From Desulfovibrio ferrophilus (lineage in GTDB: Bacteria > Desulfobacterota > Desulfovibrionia > Desulfovibrionales > Desulfovibrionaceae): DNA of 64,000 nt. The stretch is taken from NCBI RefSeq assembly GCF_003966735.1, contig NZ_AP017378.1:310001-374000 (forward strand), read 5' to 3'. The notes under the pieces are model-generated. The model ran no database searches and was not told where the DNA came from. It saw nothing but the letters and a program-made list of their open reading frames with translations. Shown here piece by piece: positions 26,764 to 36,126 of the stretch. The position numbers and the translations under genes were made by a program. Position 1 is the stretch's first letter, and each line of letters begins with the position of its first letter.

Positions 26764-28431
26764 ATGCCCGCAGAACCGCATTGCTCAGCCCCCCCGGAAT
26801 TCAGATTCGATTCGAGGCGTTCACCGGTCTATGCCAAGGGTGGAATGGCAGCAGCGAGCCAGCCGCTGGCTGTGGAGGCCGGTTTGTCTATGCTGCGCCG
26901 GGGCGGCAATGCCGCAGATGCAGCCGTGGCTATGGCTGCTGTTCTTGCCGTGACCGAGCCCGCCAGTACCGGGCCGGGGGGCGATGCCTTCGCCCTGTTC
27001 TTTGAGGCCGAAACGGGCAGAGTGCATGGTTTGAACGGCTCGGGACGGTCTCCTCAAGGGTTGACGTTCGACCTGCTCAAGCAGCGTGGTCTCAAGGAAC
27101 TGCCTGCCCGCTCGGCTTTGTCTGTTACCGTACCCGGAGCCATAAGCGCCTGGTGTTCCTTGCTTGAACGTCACGGCACCTTGCCGTTGGGAGCCGTGCT
27201 GGAGCCTGCCATTCGGCATGCCACAGACGGTTTCCCTGTCGGGCCTGTGTCGGCAGATTTATGGGCCAGCGGAGCACAGGAAGTACTGGGTTCAGCACCC
27301 GGTGGACAGGCCTTGCTGCGCGGTGGAAAGGCACCCCGAGCTGGTCAGTTGGTCAACAATTCTGACCTTGGGCGTTTGCTGGCGACTTTGGCGGAGGCAG
27401 GAACCACGGCCGATGCTTTTGAATTGTTCTACCGGGGGGAGATCGCTTCACGGCTCGCTCAGACAGTGAAGGATGCAGGAGGCGTGCTGGATGAGACTGA
27501 TTTGCATGCCCATGAGGCCGTATTCCCGAAGCCGGTGAGTACTGTGTACAACGGGATGCGCATTTTCGAGTGTGCCCCCAACGGACAAGGCGTCACCGCA
27601 CTCATGGCCTTGAATATTCTCGACGCCCTGGATGCCTCGGCAACAACGGAGCCAATGTCCGCCCAGCGCCTGCATCTGCAGATCGAGGCTCTTCGCCTGG
27701 CATTTGCCGATGCCCATCGGTTTGTTGCGGATTCGGAAACCATGGATATCGGGATTGAGGCCTTGCTTGATCCTGCCTATGCAGCGCAGCGGGCCGGACT
27801 TGTGCGGCCTGACCGGGCCATGACTGATATTCCCCACGGGGTACCCATGGCCTCCTCGGATACGGTCTATTTTTGCGTGGTGGACAGCCAAGGCAACGCC
27901 GTTTCCATGGTCAATAGTGTCTACAGGAGTTTTGGTACGGGCATCACTCCTGAAGGGCTGGGGTTCTCTTTGCAGAACCGCGCAGATAATTTCTCCATGG
28001 ACCCGAATCATCCCAATGCCCTTGGACCGGGCAAACGCACCTATCATACGATTATTCCGGGCCTGGCCGTGCGCGAGGCCGATGGTTCCCTGTACGGGCC
28101 GTTTGGGGTGATGGGTGGGTTCATGCAACCCCAGGGGCACGTCCAGCTTCTGTGCGCCCTGTTGGATGATGGTCTGGCTCCGCAGGCGGCTCTGGACCGG
28201 TTGAGGTTCTGTCTGCCCGCAGGTAGCCCATATGACGCCGTGGCAATGGAAGAGGGACTTTCGGAGACCCTGCGAGGGGAGTTGCGGGCAATGGGGCACA
28301 AGGCCGCTTATGTGCGGGGTTGGGATCGTGCCCTGTTCGGCCGGGGACAGGTGATCTTGCGTGATCCTGCCACGGGGTGGCTCTGCGGAGGCAGTGATGC
28401 CCGTGGCGATGGGCTGGCCTTCGGCTTCTAG
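26764..28431 (+). CDS. Gamma-glutamyltransferase-family protein without signal peptide
   Basis: A 555-residue GGT homologue: early GGMAAASQPLAVEAG and GGNAADAAVAMAA, GPGGDAFALFF, and the autoprocessing site SSDTVYFCVVD with the likely nucleophile Thr367, followed by NSVYRSFGTGI. The family is an Ntn hydrolase that cleaves itself into two subunits and transfers or hydrolyses gamma-glutamyl groups, for example from glutathione. Classical GGTs are secreted, but this one starts directly with a hydrophilic N-terminus, resembling the YwrD-like cytoplasmic branch. The lid and substrate residues differ from E. coli Ggt, so the substrate is uncertain. AAGGAG lies about six bases upstream of the start. 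Confidence 0.85.
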   Translation: MPAEPHCSAPPEFRFDSRRSPVYAKGGMAAASQPLAVEAGLSMLRRGGNAADAAVAMAAVLAVTEPASTGPGGDAFALFFEAETGRVHGLNGSGRSPQGLTFDLLKQRGLKELPARSALSVTVPGAISAWCSLLERHGTLPLGAVLEPAIRHATDGFPVGPVSADLWASGAQEVLGSAPGGQALLRGGKAPRAGQLVNNSDLGRLLATLAEAGTTADAFELFYRGEIASRLAQTVKDAGGVLDETDLHAHEAVFPKPVSTVYNGMRIFECAPNGQGVTALMALNILDALDASATTEPMSAQRLHLQIEALRLAFADAHRFVADSETMDIGIEALLDPAYAAQRAGLVRPDRAMTDIPHGVPMASSDTVYFCVVDSQGNAVSMVNSVYRSFGTGITPEGLGFSLQNRADNFSMDPNHPNALGPGKRTYHTIIPGLAVREADGSLYGPFGVMGGFMQPQGHVQLLCALLDDGLAPQAALDRLRFCLPAGSPYDAVAMEEGLSETLRGELRAMGHKAAYVRGWDRALFGRGQVILRDPATGWLCGGSDARGDGLAFGF

Positions 28432-28696
28432 GCTGTTGCTGATGCGTGCATCGGATAGAGAGTTCGGACTGTGCTGAGAGTCGTCTGTCTTTATTCTTGG
28501 GGTACCTCTGATTTACCAAGATTGTTTGAGATTCACTGCTGATCGTGCTATGCCGCATACAAGAATGAGGACGTGGCTCCGGTGAAGTGGGATGTGTTTT
28601 TTACAAAAGTCGGGGCTTATTTCTTCACTTTTTTTGTTTGTAACGAGAGCTTTCTCGGGTTGTTCTTTGGACATTCATATCAAGCAGGAGGCGGCA

Positions 28697-29686
28697 ATGC
28701 TCAAACGTCTGATAATTGTGGTGATGGTATGTACACTGTGCGTGACGTTCGGGACTGTGAACGCCAAGGCTGGTGACAAGAATCTGATCATCGCCACCGC
28801 CACAACGGGTGGAACCTACTACCCAGTGGGCGTTGCTATCGGCACTCTGGCGAGCATCAAGCTGGCGAAATCGGACAAGATTACTGCCACAGCCATTAAT
28901 TCCGCTGGCTCCGGCGAAAATGTGCAGATGCTCAAGAACAAGGAATGCGACCTCGCCATTCTGCAGGCCTTGTTCGGCCTGAACGCCTATAATGGTGCTG
29001 GCCCATACAAGGGCAAGGCCTACAAGGACTTCCGCGCCGTGACCATGCTTTGGGAGAACGTGGAGCATTTTGCGTTGCTTTCCAAATACGTCAAAACCGG
29101 TGATGTCTCTGATCTGCATAATCTTGATGAAAAGTTTTCCATCGGCAAACGCGGCTCCGGCACCGAAGGCTCCGGGCGCACATTGTTTGCAGCCCTTGGC
29201 ATGGACCCCGAGAAGGAACTCAACCTGGAGTACCTAGCTTACACTCCGTCGGCTCAGGCCATGATGGATAATCGTATCGTAGGCGCGAACATCCCCGCCG
29301 GTCCTCCTGTTGCTGCCATCACCATGCTCTATGCCCAGTTGGGAGCCAATAAGGTCAAAGTGCTGGATTTCACGGACAAGCAGTTGTCCACCATTGAAAA
29401 AAATTATCCGATCTGGACCCGCAAGGTCATTCCTGCTGGAACCTACCCTGGGCAGGAGAAAGATATCAGAACGATTGCCCAGCCCAACTTCCTGGCTTGC
29501 CGGGCTGACCTGCCCGACGAGGTCGTCTACAAGTTGACCAAGACCATCTATGAAAATCTGCCGTTCCTGCACAACATTCACAAAGCCACCAAGGCCATGA
29601 GCCTTGATCGGGCGACCACCGGTTTGCCTGCTCCGTTGCATCCGGGCGCGGAGAAGTATTACCGCGAAGTCGGCGCCATCAAGTAG
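28697..29686 (+). CDS. TAXI-family TRAP transporter solute-binding protein
   Basis: About 329 residues: signal peptide MLKRLIIVVMVCTLCVTFG..NAKA, then NLIIATATTGGTYYPVGVAIGT, the defining start of the TAXI (TRAP-associated extracytoplasmic immunogenic) receptors, and SIGKRGSGTEGSGRTLF. It captures an organic acid or amino acid such as glutamate in the periplasm for the fused permease that follows; the ligand is unknown. ATG 28697 follows AGGAGG (28686-28691); the frame upstream to 28592 is not conserved. No convincing promoter was recognised in the 265 bases before it. Confidence 0.9.
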   Translation: MLKRLIIVVMVCTLCVTFGTVNAKAGDKNLIIATATTGGTYYPVGVAIGTLASIKLAKSDKITATAINSAGSGENVQMLKNKECDLAILQALFGLNAYNGAGPYKGKAYKDFRAVTMLWENVEHFALLSKYVKTGDVSDLHNLDEKFSIGKRGSGTEGSGRTLFAALGMDPEKELNLEYLAYTPSAQAMMDNRIVGANIPAGPPVAAITMLYAQLGANKVKVLDFTDKQLSTIEKNYPIWTRKVIPAGTYPGQEKDIRTIAQPNFLACRADLPDEVVYKLTKTIYENLPFLHNIHKATKAMSLDRATTGLPAPLHPGAEKYYREVGAIK

Positions 29687-29711
29687 AGCCCGCGATCCAT
29701 CGGTACCATCG

Positions 29712-29739
29712 GCGGCGGGGGATGACTCCCGCCGCTTTT
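29712..29739 (+). terminator. Attenuator-like hairpin between TRAP receptor and permease genes
   Basis: GCGGCGGG (29712-29719) pairs with CCCGCCGC (29728-29735), followed by four Ts. A weak terminator here would let the binding protein be made in excess over the permease. Confidence 0.6.
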
Positions 29740-29788
29740 AATCCCCCGAACAGTGCCCGCGCTTTGGACATGGAAACAGGGAGACTGC

Positions 29789-31714
29789 ATGGCGACTGAG
29801 ATTCGTGCTGACGGTGTGAAGAAGGATCTGGGTGGTGAAACCCTGGCCGTGAAACGTGAATTGTCGGGCTTCACTTCGTCGTTCATCTACTGGGTCGGCG
29901 TGATCTGCTCTCTTTTCCATATTTGGGTGAACACCGTGGGTGTGATGCCCGAAATCCAGCGCAATGCCCTGCATTATGGATTTGTGCTGCTCATGGGGTT
30001 CATCATGTTCCCCATGCTGCGCAAGCATGCCCGGGCGACATTGCCTCTGGACTGGGCCCTGGGGTTGTTATCCTTCGGGGTTGCCTTGTATCTGGTGCTG
30101 TTCGAGGACGCTCTGCATGCACGCAACGAGGTCCCCTTGCTGATCGACCTCGTGGCTGCGGGTGTAGCCATCGTGCTGATGCTGGAGATCACCCGTCGCA
30201 CCACTGGCCTGTTGATTCCCGTGCTGGCCATGATTTTCCTGGGCTACGGGCTTGGAGGGGGACAGTATCTCGAGGGGCTCTGGCATTTTCCGGGTGTGAC
30301 CGTGCCACGGATGCTGTATCGCATGTATTTTGCGCCTGACGGCATCTTCGGCACCATTGCCACCATCAGCTCGACCTTTGTCTTTCTCTTCGTGCTCTTT
30401 GCGGCGTTTCTCCTCAAATCCGGGGCCGGTGAGTTCATCATTCGTCTGGCCCTTTCGCTCATGGGGCATTCAGTGGGTGGGCCAGCCAAGATGGCCGTGT
30501 TCGCCAGCGGTATTATGGGCTCTGTTTCTGGCAGCGCTGTCGCCAATACCGTGGGCACAGGTTCCATCACCATCCCCATGATGAAGCGCATCGGATTTTC
30601 CCCCAGGTTTGCGGGAGGGGTCGAGGCCGCTGCCTCCACTGGCGGGCAGTTGATGCCGCCCATTATGGGCGCGGGTGCGTTCATCATGAGCCAGTGGACG
30701 CAGATTTCGTATCTCAAGATCGTGGGCGTGGCCTTCATTCCTGCCCTGATGTATTTTCTGTCCGTGGCATTTTTCATTCACCTGCGCGCCCGCAAGCGTG
30801 GCTTGAAGCCCATGGCCGAGGCTGATATCCCGCGCCTGAGGGAGGTACTCAAGGAAGGCTGGAATTTCTTCATCCCCATCGCCGCTCTCATCGGGTTGCT
30901 GATGTATGGCTTCACCCCCACTTTTGCAGCCTGTGGTGGGATTGCCGCTATTGTCGTCGCAAGCTGGTTGAATCCCAGGACCCGCATGGGGGGGAAAGAT
31001 ATTCTGGATGCCTTGTCCAGCGGTGGGCGGAATATGGTGACCACGGGTGTGATTCTGCTGTGTTCGGGAATCGTCATCGGGGTGGTGCTGATGGTGGGCA
31101 TGGGTATCAAGTTCTCCATGCTGATTACCGAGATTTCCGGCGGTAGCCTGATTCTGACTATTGTCCTGGTGGCTCTGGCTTCGCTCATTCTGGGCATGGG
31201 CTTGCCGGTGACGGCTTCGTACATCGTGCTGGCCGTGCTTGCTGCGCCCGCCATGCAGATGCTCGGGGTCAGCCTTCTGGCCGCTCATATGTTGATCTTT
31301 TGGTATTCGCAGGATGCCAACGTGACCCCACCGGTGTGTCTGGCGGCGTATAGCGCCGCAGGTATCGCAGGGTCGGGACCGCTGGAGACAGGGATTGAGT
31401 CGTGGAAGTTGGCCAAGGGCCTGTATCTGATTCCGCTCCTGTTCTGTTATACCCCGATTTTGTTCGAGGGGCCTTTGTGGCAGGTAGCCGAAGCTGCGCT
31501 GACGGGTACGGCCGGATTGTTCTGCTTTGCGGTCTTTTTTGAGGGATTCTGCCATCGGCTCCTGAACTGGGGCTGGAGGTTGGCCTATTTCGGGTGCGCC
31601 GTGCTGCTGTTGTGGCCTGAAATGGCAACCCATGGCTTGGGCGTAGTGTTACTGTTGGCTTTCACTGTTGTGGGGCGAGCTGCGGCGAAAAAGATGGAAG
31701 CCCATCCGGCCTGA
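29789..31714 (+). CDS. TRAP transporter fused permease (4TM/12TM)
   Basis: About 641 residues with sixteen or more hydrophobic spans. The N-terminal part corresponds to the small DctQ-like subunit (about 30-190). The rest is a DctM-like large subunit with SGSAVANTVGTGSITIPMMKR and AASTGGQLMPPIMGAGAF, typical of the fused TAXI permeases. It uses a sodium or proton gradient to import the ligand held by the TAXI receptor. ATG 29789 follows CAGGGAG; the hydrophilic N-terminal 30 residues are cytoplasmic. The permease is the last gene of this two-gene unit. No terminator was recognised before the next gene. Confidence 0.92.
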   Translation: MATEIRADGVKKDLGGETLAVKRELSGFTSSFIYWVGVICSLFHIWVNTVGVMPEIQRNALHYGFVLLMGFIMFPMLRKHARATLPLDWALGLLSFGVALYLVLFEDALHARNEVPLLIDLVAAGVAIVLMLEITRRTTGLLIPVLAMIFLGYGLGGGQYLEGLWHFPGVTVPRMLYRMYFAPDGIFGTIATISSTFVFLFVLFAAFLLKSGAGEFIIRLALSLMGHSVGGPAKMAVFASGIMGSVSGSAVANTVGTGSITIPMMKRIGFSPRFAGGVEAAASTGGQLMPPIMGAGAFIMSQWTQISYLKIVGVAFIPALMYFLSVAFFIHLRARKRGLKPMAEADIPRLREVLKEGWNFFIPIAALIGLLMYGFTPTFAACGGIAAIVVASWLNPRTRMGGKDILDALSSGGRNMVTTGVILLCSGIVIGVVLMVGMGIKFSMLITEISGGSLILTIVLVALASLILGMGLPVTASYIVLAVLAAPAMQMLGVSLLAAHMLIFWYSQDANVTPPVCLAAYSAAGIAGSGPLETGIESWKLAKGLYLIPLLFCYTPILFEGPLWQVAEAALTGTAGLFCFAVFFEGFCHRLLNWGWRLAYFGCAVLLLWPEMATHGLGVVLLLAFTVVGRAAAKKMEAHPA

Positions 31715-31838
31715 TTCGGGTGATGGGGCCAGGTAAGGATCGGGGCTTGCCTTGAGCCGAGTCCAAAGGTATTCATGCACCCTCATGACAGGTGCTGAGT
31801 AAAGCTGACAACCATTCAACAATGTTGGAGCATATCCC

Positions 31839-32351
31839 ATGACATTCAAGAAGAATCTGCTTGTGGCCGTTATGGCCGTATTGCTGCTTGCCTCCTGCCA
31901 GCAGAAGGAAGCCGCCAAGGTTGCCGTGCTCGATCCGGGACAGGTCTTCCAGACCTGTGATGTGTGCCTTGAGGGTGGCAATTACCTTCGTGGTCTGAGT
32001 GACAAGATGCGTGTGGAGCTGACCGAAATGCAGGCCTCCATGCAAACTGATACCAGCGAAGATGCCCCCAAGAAATTCCAGGAGCGCTACGCTGCGTTGC
32101 AGGCCGAGATGCAGGAAGAGCAGAATCGGATCGCGGGTATGCTCAACGAGACTTTCGTCAAGATCATGAATGAGTACCGCGCCAAGAATAACGTTGGTGT
32201 GATCATGAACAAGGAAAATGTTCTGTCCTTTGATGAGGCTGACGACATCACCGAGGCCATGATCGCCGCCATGAACGGGGCCAATATTGATCTGGCTCTG
32301 CCTGAAAAGGCCGAGGCCGCCCCGGCTGCCGAGGAAAAGAAGTCTGAATAG
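31839..32351 (+). CDS. OmpH/Skp-like lipoprotein with CxxC motif
   Basis: A 170-residue protein with a lipoprotein signal (LLLASC, Cys20), a short strand KVAVLDPGQVFQ typical of OmpH/Skp proteins, then a helical, Glu/Gln/Met-rich central region and a strand-forming NNVGVIMNKENVLSF. It ends in an Ala/Glu/Lys tail. A CDVC pair follows the first strand and is unusual for Skp. Skp chaperones keep outer membrane proteins soluble. This one would be membrane-anchored, and a conventional soluble paralogue is encoded at 61102. Single gene, closed by a strong terminator. Confidence 0.75.
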   Translation: MTFKKNLLVAVMAVLLLASCQQKEAAKVAVLDPGQVFQTCDVCLEGGNYLRGLSDKMRVELTEMQASMQTDTSEDAPKKFQERYAALQAEMQEEQNRIAGMLNETFVKIMNEYRAKNNVGVIMNKENVLSFDEADDITEAMIAAMNGANIDLALPEKAEAAPAAEEKKSE

Positions 32352-32375
32352 CTGACTTTTTCCGATGAATATCTA

Positions 32376-32409
32376 GACCCGCATGGCTTGTCCATGCGGG
32401 TCTTTTTTT
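32376..32409 (+). terminator. Intrinsic terminator of the OmpH-like lipoprotein gene
   Basis: A perfect 11-bp stem (32376-32386 with 32392-32402), loop CTTGT, then seven Ts. Confidence 0.92.
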
Positions 32410-32470
32410 GGGTCTCATGGCCTTGTCCAGTGATGTTGACCACGGGGTTCATCGGTGTCATCTGGAGGCC

Positions 32471-33643
32471 ATGGCACAGCGATGGATCATGCACGTGGAT
32501 ATGGACGCCTTCTTTGCGTCCGTTGAGCAGCTGGATAACCCGGAACTCAGAGGGCGTCCGGTTATGGTTGGCGGTGAACACAGGGGGGTGGTTTCCGCTG
32601 CATCCTATGAGGCCCGTAAGTTTGGAGTGCACTCGGCCATGCCAGTGGCCCAGGCCAAACGCCTTTGCCCGAACGGTGTCCTGGTGCGGGGACGAATGGC
32701 CAGGTACAAGGAATTGTCCTCCATGGTCATGGAAGTGATTCATGGTTTTTCGCCGGTTGTGGAGCAGACCTCGGTGGATGAGGCCTACGTGGATGTTTCC
32801 GGCACGGAACGCCTGTATGGTTCGGTGGAGGAGGTGGCTCGCGCACTCAAGACGGGGGTTCAGGAGGCCACTGGATTGACCTGCTCGGTGGGTGTTGCCC
32901 CTGTAAAGTTTTTAGCCAAGATCGCGTCGGATCAGAATAAGCCCGATGGAATCACCATTATTCGCCCGGAAGAGGTTCAGGGGTTTCTGGAAACGCTGCC
33001 GGTGGGCAGGATTCCCGGAGTGGGCCCCAAGGCTAGAGTCACTCTTGCCCGGTGGGGAGTCACCACAGTGGGGGATGTCTTGAAGCGTTCCCGGGCATTT
33101 TGGGAACGGCGTATGGGCGAACGAGGATTGGTCTTTTATGATCGAGCCCAAGGCATTGACCCTTCCGGAATCGTTGCCCACGGTGCCCCCAAGAGTTCCA
33201 GTGCGGAGACCACGCTGAGTGATGATATCTCCGACAAGCGGGAGCTGTCTCGCTGGTTGATGGTGCAGGCCGAACGAGTGGGGCATGACCTGCGCCGTCA
33301 TGGGCTGCGTGGCCGAACGGTGACTCTGAAGCTCAAGTACTCGGACTTCAAGTCGATCACCCGAAGCCGGACTCTGCCCACTCCGACCGACAGTACGGAC
33401 ACCATCTACGAGGTGGGCATGGATCTACTGGCTGCTGAGCGTCTGGAGCGTGCTGTTCGGCTGATTGGTGTAGGCATTTCCAATTTTGGTGAGGTGGCAA
33501 GCCAGTTGTCCCTGCTTGGTGGAGACACGGGCGATGACCCGGAGCGGAGGCGGTTGGATAGTGCCATTGATGCCATTCGGGATAAATTCGGCGGAAAGGC
33601 TCTTTCGCGTGGTAAGGTATTCGGATTGAAGGATAAAAAATGA
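32471..33643 (+). CDS. dinB: DNA polymerase IV (DinB)
   Basis: About 390 residues of a Y-family translesion polymerase: first catalytic Asp in IMHVDMDAFFASVEQ, steric/finger segment AASYEARKFGVHSAMP, catalytic Asp-Glu in QTSVDEAYVDVSG, thumb helix-hairpin-helix PVGRIPGVGPKA, and the little-finger domain. It copies past damaged bases. ATG 32471 is chosen for the conserved MAQRWIMHVDMD start although GGAGG is only two bases upstream; an ATG at 32489 is a shorter alternative. No LexA-type box was recognised upstream, and the gene sits right after a terminator. No convincing beta-clamp box was seen at the C-terminus. Confidence 0.92.
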   Translation: MAQRWIMHVDMDAFFASVEQLDNPELRGRPVMVGGEHRGVVSAASYEARKFGVHSAMPVAQAKRLCPNGVLVRGRMARYKELSSMVMEVIHGFSPVVEQTSVDEAYVDVSGTERLYGSVEEVARALKTGVQEATGLTCSVGVAPVKFLAKIASDQNKPDGITIIRPEEVQGFLETLPVGRIPGVGPKARVTLARWGVTTVGDVLKRSRAFWERRMGERGLVFYDRAQGIDPSGIVAHGAPKSSSAETTLSDDISDKRELSRWLMVQAERVGHDLRRHGLRGRTVTLKLKYSDFKSITRSRTLPTPTDSTDTIYEVGMDLLAAERLERAVRLIGVGISNFGEVASQLSLLGGDTGDDPERRRLDSAIDAIRDKFGGKALSRGKVFGLKDKK

Positions 33644-33820
33644 TTTTTCAGATGTGAATAGGCTTGTGATTAATGATTATCCCATTGGATTTCAAGGTGT
33701 TGCCTACTATTGCAGTATTGATTTCTAACTAGTTGCTTTTTTACACGAATCCAGTATGACCCGGGTATGGGGGAATCCTGGTGAGAGGGCGTCATTCCAC
33801 GCCGAAACCGGATTTGAGAG

Positions 33821-36043
33821 ATGCATGGTTCCTTAGGCTGTATCGACTACGCATTGCTCTTGACGGCCGTGTCACTCTTCTGGCTGGCGACGGTATGCTT
33901 TACTGCAGACGGTCCCACGGGTCGCAGGTTTCCTTTGGTATGGCTGGCCTGGTTTGGATTGCTCTCCGGGATTGCCAGTTGTCTGGAGCTCTGGGGCGTA
34001 GCCGTTCCCGAAAGCGATTTTCTGATGACCGTCAGGACGCTGGTCGTGCTGGGTGCTGCCATCTGTCTTGTGGAGTTCTGGGCCAGATACCGCGAGCGGA
34101 ACCACAAGCCCCGTCGGGGCGCCCTGGGATACTTTGCCTTGCTTGGAGTCTATGGTTTTGCCGTGGCTCTTGATCCTTCCAATCCCTTCCGTTGGACCAG
34201 CGTTTTCTTCAATGCCCTGAGCGCCATGCTTGCTGCATGGACGTTCCTTTATGCTGGCCTACGAGCAGAAAACAGTCGCTACTGGTTGTTGGGGGCAGCG
34301 GTCGCCTGCCTGGGTGCCGGAGGGTTAGCCTCCATTGAGGCCTATGGCTTTACCATGCGCGCTGCCATCGATGCCTTGGCCTTGTTTGGTGGTGCTGCCA
34401 GTCTGGGAGCCGTGCTGATTGTTCGAGCCTGTCTGGTGGTGGCGCTGACAGGCTGTATCTGGAGGATGAGCACCCCCAGGCAAGGCCATTTCTCTGTGCC
34501 TGGCCTGTTGGGTCTTCTGTGGCTACCCGTGGCGCTTGGGTTGCTGCTCCTTGCTGGATGGGGCATGACCGAGGCCGAAGGCCGGAAGGCGGATCAAGCT
34601 CAGCGCAGAGACCTGCTGATGCACTCCCGCATGGTTTCCGCTGCCCTTGATCGCGAGATGGTCTCCTGGTTGGGCTGGACCGCAAGTGATGCCGGAAAGG
34701 TCGTTTATCTGAATCTCAGGCGTCGTTTGAGCCAAGTTGTGGACAGTGATGGCTCCGTGTCCTGGGCCATGTTGTATCTTGTGCAGGATGGAATGATGAT
34801 TTCCGGGGCGGCGTCAATGCTGCCTGGCCCCAGGTTGCCCTTGCCACCCGGCGCGGTCGTGGACAAGTCGCCCGATCCCTCGATCTTGGAATTTTGGGAG
34901 ACCGGTGCGCCCTTCGTGGAAGGACCCATTCGTCGTGGGGGGACAATATCCGTGACGGCCCACGTGCCTGTGACCTTTAGTCAGAATGGCGGTGTGCAGG
35001 CGGCTCTGGCCATGAACACCGAAGCCGTGAACTGGTATAGGCGTATTGCGGCGTCGCGGCTGGTACCCATCAGAACCACTTTGTTGGCTGCTTCTTTGCT
35101 GCTCGGTTTTCTGGGAACACTCAGACTTCGGTCCCGGCAGGATACGCTGCTGCAGGCCTCCGAGCGTCGTTACCGTTCTCTGTTCGGGTCCATGCTCGAA
35201 GGGGTGGCTTACTGCCGCATCATCGAGGATGAGGATGGCAAGCCTGTGGATTATGTGTTTCTGGACATGAACCCCGCTGCTGAGACCATGCTTGGAAAGA
35301 ACAGAGAGGTTCTTATCGGACGCACCGCGCTGGAAACTTATCCTGAATACAATGACGAACTCCAGAAGTGGGTTGATTATTTCGGAACGGTGGCAAAAAC
35401 CGGTCGTACCCGTAGTACGGAGATGTTTTATGGGCCGCGTGAACGCTGGTTCATGGTGCGAGGATTCAGCTGGAAGACTGGGTCTTTCGCTATTTCGTTT
35501 AATGATATCACGGAACAACGCAAGACCGAGCGGGAGCATCGTCGATTGGCCCTGCTTGATCCTCTGACGGAACTTCCCAACCGTCGTCTGTTCCGTGACC
35601 GGCTTGATCAGGCCCTGGCCCGTTCCGACCGGACGGGGCAGAAGTGTGCCGTGCTGTATCTCGACCTCAACGATTTCAAGGCCGTCAACGACAACCATGG
35701 CCATGCCTTTGGCGATGTCGTGCTGTCCGAAGTAGGGGACAGGCTGCGGACCTGCATGCGCCGTTCGGATACTCTGGCGCGTATTGGTGGGGATGAGTTC
35801 GTTGCGGTGATTCCAGAGATCAAGGACTTTACCGAGGTTGCCGTGGTGGCAGGCAAGATCAAGCATTCCATGTCTCGCCCCTTCCGTTTTGGTGATCGCG
35901 TTGCCATGGTTGGCGTCAGTATCGGAGTCAGTATTTATCCCGACCATGGCGCCGATGCCGGAACAATTCTGCTTCGTGCAGATGCCGCCATGTATTCCGG
36001 TAAGGGTGACAAGAGCAGGCAGTTTGTGATGTATGAAGCTTAA
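33821..36043 (+). CDS. Membrane-bound PAS-GGDEF diguanylate cyclase
   Basis: A 740-residue protein. About seven hydrophobic spans in the first 240 residues (a MASE-like sensor region I cannot assign to a named family) are followed by a periplasmic domain of about 160 residues, a further span near 405-425, a PAS domain (about 445-570) and a GGDEF domain (about 580-740). The active site GGDEF at 656-660 is intact and DLNDFKAVNDNHGHAFGD is normal. No RxxD inhibitory site is obvious at the usual position. It makes c-di-GMP in response to a membrane or periplasmic cue. Its neighbours are unrelated. It is the counterpart of the EAL protein at 23494. Confidence 0.87.
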   Translation: MHGSLGCIDYALLLTAVSLFWLATVCFTADGPTGRRFPLVWLAWFGLLSGIASCLELWGVAVPESDFLMTVRTLVVLGAAICLVEFWARYRERNHKPRRGALGYFALLGVYGFAVALDPSNPFRWTSVFFNALSAMLAAWTFLYAGLRAENSRYWLLGAAVACLGAGGLASIEAYGFTMRAAIDALALFGGAASLGAVLIVRACLVVALTGCIWRMSTPRQGHFSVPGLLGLLWLPVALGLLLLAGWGMTEAEGRKADQAQRRDLLMHSRMVSAALDREMVSWLGWTASDAGKVVYLNLRRRLSQVVDSDGSVSWAMLYLVQDGMMISGAASMLPGPRLPLPPGAVVDKSPDPSILEFWETGAPFVEGPIRRGGTISVTAHVPVTFSQNGGVQAALAMNTEAVNWYRRIAASRLVPIRTTLLAASLLLGFLGTLRLRSRQDTLLQASERRYRSLFGSMLEGVAYCRIIEDEDGKPVDYVFLDMNPAAETMLGKNREVLIGRTALETYPEYNDELQKWVDYFGTVAKTGRTRSTEMFYGPRERWFMVRGFSWKTGSFAISFNDITEQRKTEREHRRLALLDPLTELPNRRLFRDRLDQALARSDRTGQKCAVLYLDLNDFKAVNDNHGHAFGDVVLSEVGDRLRTCMRRSDTLARIGGDEFVAVIPEIKDFTEVAVVAGKIKHSMSRPFRFGDRVAMVGVSIGVSIYPDHGADAGTILLRADAAMYSGKGDKSRQFVMYEA

Positions 36044-36126
36044 CTGGCAGAATTAAAATCCTGCCAGCCGGGTGAAGGGCAGAAGCCGTTGCCTGTTTTG
36101 ATCATCGCCAACCTGTCTGGAGCGTC

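Noticed and set aside
36044-36070. CTGGCAG/CTGCCAG hairpin after the diguanylate cyclase gene
   Set aside because: No T tract and weak stem; not called as a terminator.
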